From Bacteroidales bacterium (GTDB taxonomy: Bacteria; Bacteroidota; Bacteroidia; Bacteroidales; UBA12481): a DNA stretch of 7,608 bases. Under the pieces are notes generated by a model. It did no database searches and was not told the DNA's origin. It saw nothing but the letters and a program-made list of their open reading frames with translations. A program made the translations under genes and the position numbers. The stretch lies in contig JAGHDB010000290.1 in NCBI GenBank assembly GCA_021160155.1, positions 1 through 7,608 of the forward strand, read 5' to 3'. Below are positions 1-6,398 of this stretch, piece after piece (the stretch's first letter is position 1; every line of letters starts with the position of its first letter).

Positions 1-772
1 CAGCCAGTTTCTGTATCAATTGCTGCAACGGACCGATCTCGACTTTGTATATCAACCGCATCCAGGAGATAAAATGCTGCCTGAATTCAGCCAGTTGTTC
101 CTCTCCGCCTATCCGTGCCTGCAGGGATTTATCCCGGATAACCGGGACCCGGATCATCTGGGCTCTGGAAGATATGGTGGGCAATATTTCTTCAGGATGA
201 TCAGAAACCAATAAAAAAACCGTTTTCTCCGGTGGTTCCTCAATGATCTTCAGCAATTTATTCGCAGCTACCGCATGCATCTTTTCAGGCATCCAGATAA
301 TCAGTACTTTATATTCAGATTCATACGCTTTAAAACTCAGCTTTTTCAGGATCTCCTGAGCCTCCCTTTTGAATATCCCGGCCTGTTGGTTTTCAATGCC
401 TATCGTCCGGTACCACTCCTGAAGAGAGGGAGAGGGATGTCCGGTAAGATAGTCGCGCCATGCTTCCAGAAAACGATCACTGTAAGGCTCTTCTCCCGCT
501 TTAAACCCTGCCGTCCGGGCAACCGGAAAAACATAATGAATATCCGGATGTATATGCTGCTGCGCCTGATGACATGAAGGACATACACCGCATGAATCCC
601 TCTCCCCGCGGTCACGGCATTGAAGATACTGGGCAAACGCCAGAGCCATGGCAAAATGGCCCGAACCCGGCTGCCCGCTGAACAGCAAAGCATGACTTAC
701 CCGGTTGGTTTGTACCGATTGAATCAACCGCTCGCGGATCCCGTCCTGCCCGGCCACCTCTTCAAACTTCAT
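1..772 (-). CDS. holB: DNA polymerase III subunit delta' (clamp loader), 3' end missing
   Basis: The minus strand is open from the ATG at 772-770 to the window edge, giving 257 residues of a protein expected to be about 370 long. In this family delta' is the stator of the clamp-loader AAA+ complex that places the beta sliding clamp on primed DNA. The order of elements fits: an N-terminal FEEVAGQ segment (3-9); a P-loop relic SGQPGSGHF (32-40) with His where the Walker A lysine would be; a four-cysteine zinc module (C52, C61, C64, C67); the conserved ANKLLKIIEEPPE block, then FLLVSDHPEEILPTI and the SRA sensor/arginine-finger region (R203). The degenerate P-loop is normal for delta', which does not hydrolyse ATP, and helps separate it from the gamma/tau subunit. 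The start is supported by an A/G-rich leader and by alignment of the FEEVAGQ opening. The gene is divergent from pgk. The C-terminal collar domain lies outside the window. Confidence 0.93.
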   Translation of the reverse strand, partial: MKFEEVAGQDGIRERLIQSVQTNRVSHALLFSGQPGSGHFAMALAFAQYLQCRDRGERDSCGVCPSCHQAQQHIHPDIHYVFPVARTAGFKAGEEPYSDRFLEAWRDYLTGHPSPSLQEWYRTIGIENQQAGIFKREAQEILKKLSFKAYESEYKVLIIWMPEKMHAVAANKLLKIIEEPPEKTVFLLVSDHPEEILPTISSRAQMIRVPVIRDKSLQARIGGEEQLAEFRQHFISWMRLIYKVEIGPLQQLIQKLA

Positions 773-800
773 ACCTGCTCCTTCCTGAATTGATTGAGAT

Positions 801-831
801 CAAAAATAATCATCCCTGAATGGATTTTAAA
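801..831 (-). promoter_or_regulatory. Candidate Bacteroidota-type promoter for holB
   Basis: Read on the minus strand, 808-801 is TATTTTTG, a full match to the Bacteroidota -7 consensus TAnnTTTG. A TTTA at 831-828 sits 19 bp upstream as a -33 box. Transcription would start about 20-25 nt before the holB ATG. The -33 box falls in the same AT-rich palindrome that serves the pgk promoter. The match is by eye only. Confidence 0.5.
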
Positions 832-833
832 AT
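824..833. promoter_or_regulatory. 10-bp perfect palindrome shared by two divergent promoters
   Basis: ATTTTAAAAT at 824-833 is a perfect inverted repeat. It supplies the -33-like T-tract of pgk on the plus strand and of holB on the minus strand. It could simply be two back-to-back -33 boxes, or a small operator; the sequence does not decide. Confidence 0.45.
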
Positions 834-855
834 CAAATCCCCTTTTATAACTTTG
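825..855 (+). promoter_or_regulatory. Bacteroidota-type promoter for pgk
   Basis: The -7 box is TAACTTTG at 848-855, a full match to TAnnTTTG, followed by C. The -33 position has TTTT at 825-828, with exactly 19 bp between the boxes. Transcription would begin near 861, giving a leader of about 27 nt that contains an A8 run (864-871). There is no Shine-Dalgarno sequence, as is usual in this phylum. Confidence 0.65.
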
Positions 856-887
856 CCTGCATTAAAAAAAATCATATACCTCTTATC

Positions 888-2081
888 ATGAAAGCACTAA
901 ACAACTATAATTTTTCCGGGAAAAAAGCAATTATCAGAGTTGATTTCAATGTCCCTCTGAATGATGCTTTTGAAATCGGCGACGATACCCGCATCCGGGG
1001 CGCCATCCCCACTATCCTTAAAGTCCTGAATGACGGCGGCTCCGCCATCCTGATGTCTCATCTCGGACGCCCGAAAGAGGGACCCGAAGAGCGGTTCAGC
1101 CTGAAACATCTGATCCCCGACCTCGAGGAGAAATTAAACCGGCCGGTGCAATTTGCTCCTGACTGTATCGGCCCTGAAGCCGCTGCTTACGCTTCACAAC
1201 TGAAGCCCGGAGAGGTGCTGCTGCTGGAAAACCTTCGTTTTTATAAAGAAGAAACCAAAGGAGATGAAACATTTGCCGGGAAACTGGCCGCCCTGGCCGA
1301 TGTATATGTCAACGACGCTTTCGGCACCGCCCACCGGGCACACGCCTCTACCACCCTTATCGCCCGGTTTTTCCCGGATGAAAAGATGTTCGGACTCCTC
1401 ATGGAGAATGAAATAAAAAATATCGATAAAGTTCTCAGAGATGCCCGAAAACCTTTTACCGCTATCCTGGGCGGAGCAAAAGTATCTACTAAAATCACCA
1501 TTATTGAAAATCTGCTGAATAAAGTGGATAACCTTATTATCGGCGGAGGTATGACCTATACTTTTATCCGGGCACTCGGCGGTACCATCGGCAACTCCCT
1601 GGTGGAAGAGGAGTATCTGGATATGGCCAAAACCATACTGGAAACTGCCAAAAAACTGAATGTCAATATTGTACTTCCAACCGACAGCCTCAATGGCGAT
1701 CGCTTTGATAATGAGGCCAATCGTCAGATTACCCCTGCTTCCGATATACCCGGCGGGTGGATGGGACTGGATATCGGAGAAAACACTATCCGCCGGTTCA
1801 GTGATCTGATTGAAAACTCCGCCACTATTTTGTGGAACGGCCCGATGGGCGTTTTTGAAATGGAAAATTTCAGAAACGGAACACTCGAAATTGCCAAAGC
1901 TATCGCCCGCGCTACCCGAAAAGGAGCCTTCAGCCTCGTGGGAGGAGGAGATTCCGTCGCTGCCGTTAACCAATTTAACCTGGCCGGCGAAGTTTCTTAT
2001 GTCTCTACCGGCGGAGGTGCCCTCCTCGAATATATCGAAGGGAAAGTGCTTCCGGGTATCGCCGCAATCAGAGGATATTAA
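888..2081 (+). CDS. pgk: Phosphoglycerate kinase
   Basis: This cytosolic glycolytic enzyme transfers the phosphate of 1,3-bisphosphoglycerate to ADP, making ATP and 3-phosphoglycerate; it is reversible in gluconeogenesis. The protein is 397 residues, the usual bacterial length, and appears intact. Visible signatures: VDFNVPL (18-24) and the catalytic arginine region with R35; SHLGRPK (57-63), a substrate-binding loop; LLLENLRF and [15 protein letters not shown] in the N domain; AILGGAKVS (192-200) and the IIGGGM segment of the nucleotide-binding C domain; WNGPMGVFE (316-324); GGGDS (352-356), the phosphate-binding glycine-rich loop; and the ending [20 protein letters not shown]. The ATG at 888 is chosen because the protein opens with the normal short N-terminus and lies about 27 nt after the predicted transcription start. 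A LuxE-like gene follows after 28 nt, so the two are probably transcribed together. Confidence 0.99.
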   Translation: MKALNNYNFSGKKAIIRVDFNVPLNDAFEIGDDTRIRGAIPTILKVLNDGGSAILMSHLGRPKEGPEERFSLKHLIPDLEEKLNRPVQFAPDCIGPEAAAYASQLKPGEVLLLENLRFYKEETKGDETFAGKLAALADVYVNDAFGTAHRAHASTTLIARFFPDEKMFGLLMENEIKNIDKVLRDARKPFTAILGGAKVSTKITIIENLLNKVDNLIIGGGMTYTFIRALGGTIGNSLVEEEYLDMAKTILETAKKLNVNIVLPTDSLNGDRFDNEANRQITPASDIPGGWMGLDIGENTIRRFSDLIENSATILWNGPMGVFEMENFRNGTLEIAKAIARATRKGAFSLVGGGDSVAAVNQFNLAGEVSYVSTGGGALLEYIEGKVLPGIAAIRGY

Positions 2082-2109
2082 TTCACTCCTCCCCGATGAA
2101 ATCCCCGTA

Positions 2110-3081
2110 ATGGATTTTCTGCATATTACTACTAAAGAGGATTTTAACCGGCTGACCCTCGATACTTTCAAATTTCAGGCAGCAAACAACCCGGTTTATC
2201 GTCAATACCTCAACCTGCTCGGTATTACACCGGCACAAAAAATCCTGCCTGAAGAAATTCCCTTTCTCCCGATTGAATTTTTTAAAACAAACCGGATCAT
2301 TTGCGGAAATGAACCCGGTGACCTGGAGTTTACTTCAAGCGGCACCACCGGATCATCACACAGTACCCATATCGTACTGCACCGCGAATGGTACCACCAG
2401 AGCCTGCTGAACGGTTTCATCAGGGTATTTGGTGATCCCGCGGATTATTGCCTGCTGGCACTGCTCCCCTCCTACCTCGAACGAACCGGCTCCAGCCTGG
2501 TATATATGATGGATCAACTCATCCGCCACTCCGGCCACCCGCTTAACGGTTTCTACCTCAATAACCTTGAAGAACTGGCCCGGACCCTGCATCAACTCGA
2601 AACAACCGGCCAGAAAACATTGCTCACCGGTGTCCCCTATGCTTTGCTCGACTTTGCCGAACAGTTCGCCATGAAACTTAATTATGTACAAATTATGGAA
2701 ACCGGGGGAATGAAAGGTAAACGAAAAGAAATGCTACGTGAAGAACTGCACCAAATGCTTCAGAAAGCTTTCGGTACCGGTAAAATCCTGTCAGAATACG
2801 GCATGACCGAACTGCTTTCCCAGGCATACTCAACCGGCGACGGCCGTTTTTTTACCCCCCCCTGGATGCAAATCCGTATCCGTGATCCTTACAACCCTTT
2901 TCAAACCCTTCCCGACGGAAAAGTCGGAGGTATCGATATCATCGACCTCGCCAACCGGTACTCATGTGCCTTTATTCAAACACAAGACCTGGGCCGAAGC
3001 CATCCGGACGGCTCGTTTGAAGTCCTCGGAAGATTCGAAAACAGCGATCTGAGAGGCTGTAACCTGCTGGTCAGTGAGTAA
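2110..3081 (+). CDS. LuxE-family acyl-protein synthetase-like protein
   Basis: The 323-residue product belongs by motif to the LuxE branch of the adenylate-forming superfamily, which activates a carboxylic acid as an acyl-AMP and passes the acyl group on. Motifs in order: FTSSGTTGSSHSTH (74-87), the Ser/Thr/Gly-rich ATP loop; ETGGMKGKRKE (197-207); YGMTELLSQAY (230-240), the A5-like aromatic/Glu motif; and TQDLGR (291-296), with D293 in the place of the ribose-binding aspartate. C317 lies seven residues from the C-terminus (context RGCNLL). From memory, luminous-bacteria LuxE is self-acylated on a cysteine close to its C-terminus. The substrate is unknown, and no LuxC, LuxD or luciferase gene is in view. 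No signal peptide or membrane segment is evident, so it is probably cytosolic. An open frame extends upstream into pgk, but that part is pgk out of frame; the ATG at 2110 fits the family start and leaves a 28-nt gap to pgk. The gene contains a T7-A-C8 homopolymer stretch. Confidence 0.85.
   Translation: MDFLHITTKEDFNRLTLDTFKFQAANNPVYRQYLNLLGITPAQKILPEEIPFLPIEFFKTNRIICGNEPGDLEFTSSGTTGSSHSTHIVLHREWYHQSLLNGFIRVFGDPADYCLLALLPSYLERTGSSLVYMMDQLIRHSGHPLNGFYLNNLEELARTLHQLETTGQKTLLTGVPYALLDFAEQFAMKLNYVQIMETGGMKGKRKEMLREELHQMLQKAFGTGKILSEYGMTELLSQAYSTGDGRFFTPPWMQIRIRDPYNPFQTLPDGKVGGIDIIDLANRYSCAFIQTQDLGRSHPDGSFEVLGRFENSDLRGCNLLVSE
2847..2862 (+). repeat. T7-A-C8 homopolymer stretch inside the LuxE-like gene
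   Basis: Seven T (2847-2853), one A and eight C (2855-2862) lie in frame, encoding F-F-T-P-P around residues 247-251. A one-base slip in the C tract would shift the frame before TQDLGR and the terminal cysteine. In the given sequence the frame is intact. Confidence 0.9.
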
Positions 3082-3234
3082 TCTACACGTACCTGCCGGT
3101 AATAAAACAACTTTGAAATCATACAAGATATCATTAATTCACAACTCCCTGTTGGTTACTTTTCCGGATTTTAGCACCTCTTCAGATGGAACTCTCTGTA
3201 AATGAAAGTACATTTAAAGTGAAATAATCAAACT
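3082..3234 (+). promoter_or_regulatory. Spacer before the hybrid kinase, weak promoter candidates only
   Basis: This 153-nt gap separates the LuxE-like gene from the kinase. Two 7-of-8 matches to TAnnTTTG are present, CAACTTTG at 3108-3115 and TACTTTTC at 3157-3164. Neither has a good TTTG at the right distance. I see no strong terminator hairpin; TACC-TGCC-GGTA near 3090-3101 has a stem of only 4 bp. The kinase may have its own promoter here, or be read through from pgk. The A-rich sequence just before 3235 is a typical Bacteroidota leader without a Shine-Dalgarno. Confidence 0.3.
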
Positions 3235-5991
3235 ATGGCATCCTCCTCATATAACAGGTATCGCCTGGCCCGTTTTCTGATGGAAAAGATCCATAACAGC
3301 CTTTCTAAAAAAATTTCGGTAACCTTTGCCACCGCCTTCTTTACAGTACCAGGTTCATGGTTCTCCGCACTGTACTCCGGCTTACTCATTCTCAGCCTGA
3401 CCCGGTACCACTTTGATGATGCCACCCGGACAACCGGGATCACAATCGGCATTCTGGCTATTGCAGCCTCCTCACTACTGCACTTTATCCACTACGGATT
3501 ATTTAATCAAATCGGTATCCGGGGATGGCACCGTGTTCCGGTAGTCATTAACCGGTACCTGAAATCCGGCCTCGACCCCGGAACCATCAAAAATTTAGAT
3601 AACCCCTCATTCGAAAAACTGGCAAAAGCCTATCTTGTTTTTCCGAAAGACCACGCCCGGCTGGCACTCTTTTACTCCACCCTGGTCAATCTGACCCTTA
3701 CCGGATATATCTATTACCTCACCCATGATGTCACCGGATCCGTTATTATCTTCTGCAGCGGACTGCTGGCACAGTTTATCTATATCTATTATACCTACCT
3801 GGCAACCGATTTTGTTGCCGGTTCACTCCGTACCTATATCCTGCATGAAATCAGAAAAAGAGAACTCCCCATAAAAATTCCTCCGGGGATCTCTTTCAGA
3901 AGTTCACTCTTCATTCTGGTGATCTTTGCAACCATTACCGTGATTATTACTGCGTTATACGTAAGAGCCGGACTGCATAGTATCACCATCATTTCAATAT
4001 TTACCACACTCTCCACCGTGATTATCGGCGCATTGGTCTATATGCACTATCTCGCTATCGACGTCTTTTTAAACGAAATCCACCAATCAACCAGCAACCT
4101 CGCCAAAGGAGAACTGGGTGAGCTTTTTCCGGCTTTCTCCTATCACGAAATTCAAATAACCACCCAAAACCTGAATGAAGTGGCCCGCGAATTCATGAAC
4201 CTGCGACAGGATCTTGAAGACCGCATCCGTGAGCGTACACTGGATATCCTCCAGGCAAAAGAAGAAGCCGAAGCTGCCAACATAGCCAAAAGTAACTTCC
4301 TGGCCAATATGTCGCACGAAATCCGGACCCCAATGAACGGTATCGTGGGCATGACTGAAATTTTGCTGAAAGGAGATCTTACCGAAGAACAACATGAATA
4401 CCTGACCATAATCGAAAATTCAGCCAATACCCTGCTGGCTATTATTAATGATATACTCGACTTCTCCAAAATCGAAGCCGATAAACTCGAACTGGAAAAC
4501 GTCTCCTTCGATCTGGTTAAAGTAATCGAAGAAGTTGCCGATAATGTGGCATTTAAAGCAGCTAAAAAACATCTCGACCTGGTTACCGATATCGATACCT
4601 CCATCCCGAAAAGTGTCAAAGGAGATCCCCTCAGATTGAAACAGGTGCTGTTGAACCTCTCAAATAATGCGGTGAAATTTACCGAGAAAGGTGAAATTCT
4701 GATCAGTTGCAATAAAATTGAACAGGTGGGCAACCAAATCAAATTCCTCTTCAGAATCAAAGACTCAGGTATCGGGATATCACCGGAACAAAAAGAACGG
4801 CTGTTTAAATCATTCTCACAGGCAGATACTTCAATCACCCGTAAATTCGGGGGGACCGGACTGGGGCTGATCATCAGCAAACAACTGGCTGAGATGATGC
4901 ACGGTACCATCGATCTCGAAAGTCACGAAGGTAAAGGATCCACTTTCTGGTTTTCTGCATTCTTCGAAGAAGATACTATTGAAACTGCGGATGTGGAAGA
5001 ATTGCAACCTTCACTCGAGGGACTGAACGTACTTATCGTTGACGATAATGAAACCAACCGCCAGGTATTCAGAAAATACCTTGAATACTGGAAATGTACC
5101 GCCGATGATCAGGATAATGCAGAAACAGCTTATCAACTCCTTAAAAATGTGGCAGGTACTCCTGATGAATTTGACCTGGTTCTGGTCGATTGCCAGATGC
5201 CCGAAACAGACGGACTCACATTCGCACATAAAGTTAAGAAAGATCCCGATATCCGGCATAACCACCTGATACTCCTCTCTTCAATCGCCGATGCCATTCA
5301 TTCTAAAGAGGTGCAAAATGCAGGTTTTGAAGGATATCTCAATAAACCGGTGAAAATTTCAGAACTGAAACGTCTGATCATTTCAGTTATCCAACAAACC
5401 CCCAAACAAACTGTAACACCACCGGAACAAACAGAGTTGTCCCCGAAGCAGACTGAAATGCCCCTAAAACAAACCATAACACCTCCGGAAACAATCGAGA
5501 CAACCCCGGAACAACCCACTCTTGAATTTTTCGAAGAAGTTGCTGATAATACTTCCCCGCCTCCTGCCGGAAAACCGGTCGCTACAACCAAACCCAAACC
5601 TCCCCGGTATAAAACCCTGCTGGTCGAAGACAATAAAATCAACCAGCGGATTGCCATGCTCCATCTGCAAAAACTGGGACTGAAAATCGAACTGGCTGAA
5701 AACGGCGAAGAGGCCCTGCAGAAATACCATAAATACCAGTATCCGTTGATTTTCATGGATGTGATGATGCCGGTCATGGACGGACTCGAAGCCACGAAAA
5801 AAATCAGGGAGTGGGAACAGGAAGAGGGGATCATCCACCCTGCATATATTATTGCCATGACCGCCAATGCCATGAAAGGCGACCGTGAAACCTGTCTGGC
5901 TGCCGGAATGAACGACTATATAGCAAAACCTTTCAAAGTCGAAAAACTACAGGAAACCCTTGACCGGTTTGCCGGCTACAATAAGGGATAA
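3235..5991 (+). CDS. Membrane hybrid sensor histidine kinase with two receiver domains
   Basis: This 918-residue inner-membrane protein would autophosphorylate on histidine and pass phosphate to its own receivers. The N-terminus has six predicted membrane segments (about 29-56, 67-90, 143-162, 167-190, 223-243, 250-272). A HAMP-like region follows (about 274-330, with AKGEL at 290-294) but lacks the usual first-helix proline. A coiled coil (about 313-352) leads into HisKA with SHEIRTPMN (360-368), phospho-acceptor H361. The ATPase domain has the N box around N474-N478, DSGIGI (510-515), the F box LFKSF (523-527) and GGTGLGL (539-545). Receiver 1 spans about 597-720, with acid pair D603/D604, phospho-acceptor D652 and K704. 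A Pro/Thr/Gln-rich linker (723-790) carries six 7-residue repeats. Receiver 2 spans about 793-915, with E798/D799, D842, T876 and K898. All catalytic residues are present in both receivers. No PAS, HPt or DNA-binding domain is visible, and no partner regulator is adjacent. The signal is unknown. The 3' end overlaps yraN on the other strand by 16 bp. Confidence 0.95.
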   Translation: MASSSYNRYRLARFLMEKIHNSLSKKISVTFATAFFTVPGSWFSALYSGLLILSLTRYHFDDATRTTGITIGILAIAASSLLHFIHYGLFNQIGIRGWHRVPVVINRYLKSGLDPGTIKNLDNPSFEKLAKAYLVFPKDHARLALFYSTLVNLTLTGYIYYLTHDVTGSVIIFCSGLLAQFIYIYYTYLATDFVAGSLRTYILHEIRKRELPIKIPPGISFRSSLFILVIFATITVIITALYVRAGLHSITIISIFTTLSTVIIGALVYMHYLAIDVFLNEIHQSTSNLAKGELGELFPAFSYHEIQITTQNLNEVAREFMNLRQDLEDRIRERTLDILQAKEEAEAANIAKSNFLANMSHEIRTPMNGIVGMTEILLKGDLTEEQHEYLTIIENSANTLLAIINDILDFSKIEADKLELENVSFDLVKVIEEVADNVAFKAAKKHLDLVTDIDTSIPKSVKGDPLRLKQVLLNLSNNAVKFTEKGEILISCNKIEQVGNQIKFLFRIKDSGIGISPEQKERLFKSFSQADTSITRKFGGTGLGLIISKQLAEMMHGTIDLESHEGKGSTFWFSAFFEEDTIETADVEELQPSLEGLNVLIVDDNETNRQVFRKYLEYWKCTADDQDNAETAYQLLKNVAGTPDEFDLVLVDCQMPETDGLTFAHKVKKDPDIRHNHLILLSSIADAIHSKEVQNAGFEGYLNKPVKISELKRLIISVIQQTPKQTVTPPEQTELSPKQTEMPLKQTITPPETIETTPEQPTLEFFEEVADNTSPPPAGKPVATTKPKPPRYKTLLVEDNKINQRIAMLHLQKLGLKIELAENGEEALQKYHKYQYPLIFMDVMMPVMDGLEATKKIREWEQEEGIIHPAYIIAMTANAMKGDRETCLAAGMNDYIAKPFKVEKLQETLDRFAGYNKG
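5401..5526 (+). repeat. Six tandem 21-bp units encoding a 7-residue linker repeat
   Basis: Units begin at 5401, 5422, 5443, 5464, 5485 and 5506. The protein consensus is P-[KE]-Q-T-x-x-[PS] (kinase residues 723-764). The first four units are clear and the last two are degenerate. The repeat length keeps the reading frame, so copy-number change would lengthen or shorten the linker between the receivers without breaking the gene. Confidence 0.8.
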
Positions 5992-6338
5992 AAAGCTCTT
6001 CTGATATGCCGGATCTCCTTTCCCTCTGCAGAATTAATGATAAAAACCACATCAAAACGGATCTCTGACCGGATATGATGATACCGCGCGTACGCATCGG
6101 CTGCATATACCAGCATCCGTTGCTTCTTACGGTCAACCGCCTGCTCGGGGCGCTCCAGCATCGGCGCCGTCCGGCTTTTAACCTCTATAATCACCAGTTC
6201 ATCTCCGTCAATGGCGATGATATCCACCTCCTTATGCCGGTAATACCAATTGCGCTCAATAACCTGAAAACCCTCCCGCTCCAGAAAAGCAACGGCCATA
6301 TCCTCTCCCGCCCTGCCTTTTTGCCGTGTGTGTGTCAT
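5976..6338 (-). CDS. YraN/UPF0102 family nuclease-fold protein
   Basis: The 120-residue product matches the YraN (UPF0102) family in length and layout. This is a small cytosolic family with a Holliday-junction-resolvase-like / restriction-endonuclease fold whose exact role is not settled. Visible residues fit a PD-(D/E)xK-type site: GRAGEDMA with E12, then EVDIIAID with D39, then IIEVKSR with E52 and K54. The family C-terminal block IRFDVVF is present, followed by a short basic tail ending in YPLL. The ATG at 6338 is chosen because the protein then opens with [11 protein letters not shown], as family members do, and is preceded by an A-rich leader. In-frame starts further upstream (6404, 6455) would run across the metG start and add sequence foreign to the family. 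The gene is divergent from metG (45-nt gap) and convergent with the kinase gene (16-bp overlap, stop TAG at 5978-5976). Confidence 0.92.
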   Translation of the reverse strand: MTHTRQKGRAGEDMAVAFLEREGFQVIERNWYYRHKEVDIIAIDGDELVIIEVKSRTAPMLERPEQAVDRKKQRMLVYAADAYARYHHIRSEIRFDVVFIINSAEGKEIRHIRRAFYPLL

Positions 6339-6351
6339 TTTATTACTTTTG
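6320..6351 (+). promoter_or_regulatory. Bacteroidota-type promoter for metG
   Basis: TTTG at 6320-6323 is followed, 20 bp later, by TACTTTTG at 6344-6351. Both boxes match the Bacteroidota consensus fully. Transcription would start near 6357, leaving a leader of about 27 nt before the metG ATG at 6384. The -33 box and half the spacer lie inside the first codons of yraN on the opposite strand. Confidence 0.7.
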
Positions 6352-6369
6352 TCAGCATCACTTGTTATC

Positions 6370-6398
6370 CAAATTATCCCTGAATGAAATCCTATAAA
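6370..6398 (-). promoter_or_regulatory. Weak candidate promoter for yraN
   Basis: On the minus strand TTTA (6398-6395) is followed after 18 bp by TAATTTG (6376-6370), one base short of the TAnnTTTG form. It would overlap the first codons of metG and start transcription about 25 nt before the yraN ATG. It is the best match available but imperfect. Confidence 0.2.

Noticed and set aside
275..577. 100-codon plus-strand open frame inside holB
   Set aside because: It is antisense to well-conserved delta' motifs and has no family signature of its own.
655..682. Loss of the Walker A lysine in HolB (GQPGSGH) as a defect
   Set aside because: Delta' normally has a degenerate P-loop and does not hydrolyse ATP, so this is expected.
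1810..2109. Upstream extension of the LuxE-like frame into pgk
   Set aside because: This 100-codon stretch is pgk read out of frame, and the family N-terminus is explained by the ATG at 2110.
1194..2171. A 325-codon minus-strand open frame antisense to pgk
   Set aside because: It lies almost wholly on pgk, which is certain. Its translation has no recognisable family or domain; it is a codon-bias shadow.
4152..4910. A 252-codon minus-strand open frame antisense to the kinase core
   Set aside because: It covers HisKA and ATPase motifs on the plus strand, and its Ser-rich translation is typical of an antisense shadow.
5961..6000. Possible terminator hairpin at the kinase/yraN junction (CCGG-TTTG-CCGG)
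   Set aside because: The stem is only 4 bp, lies inside coding sequence and has no U-tract.
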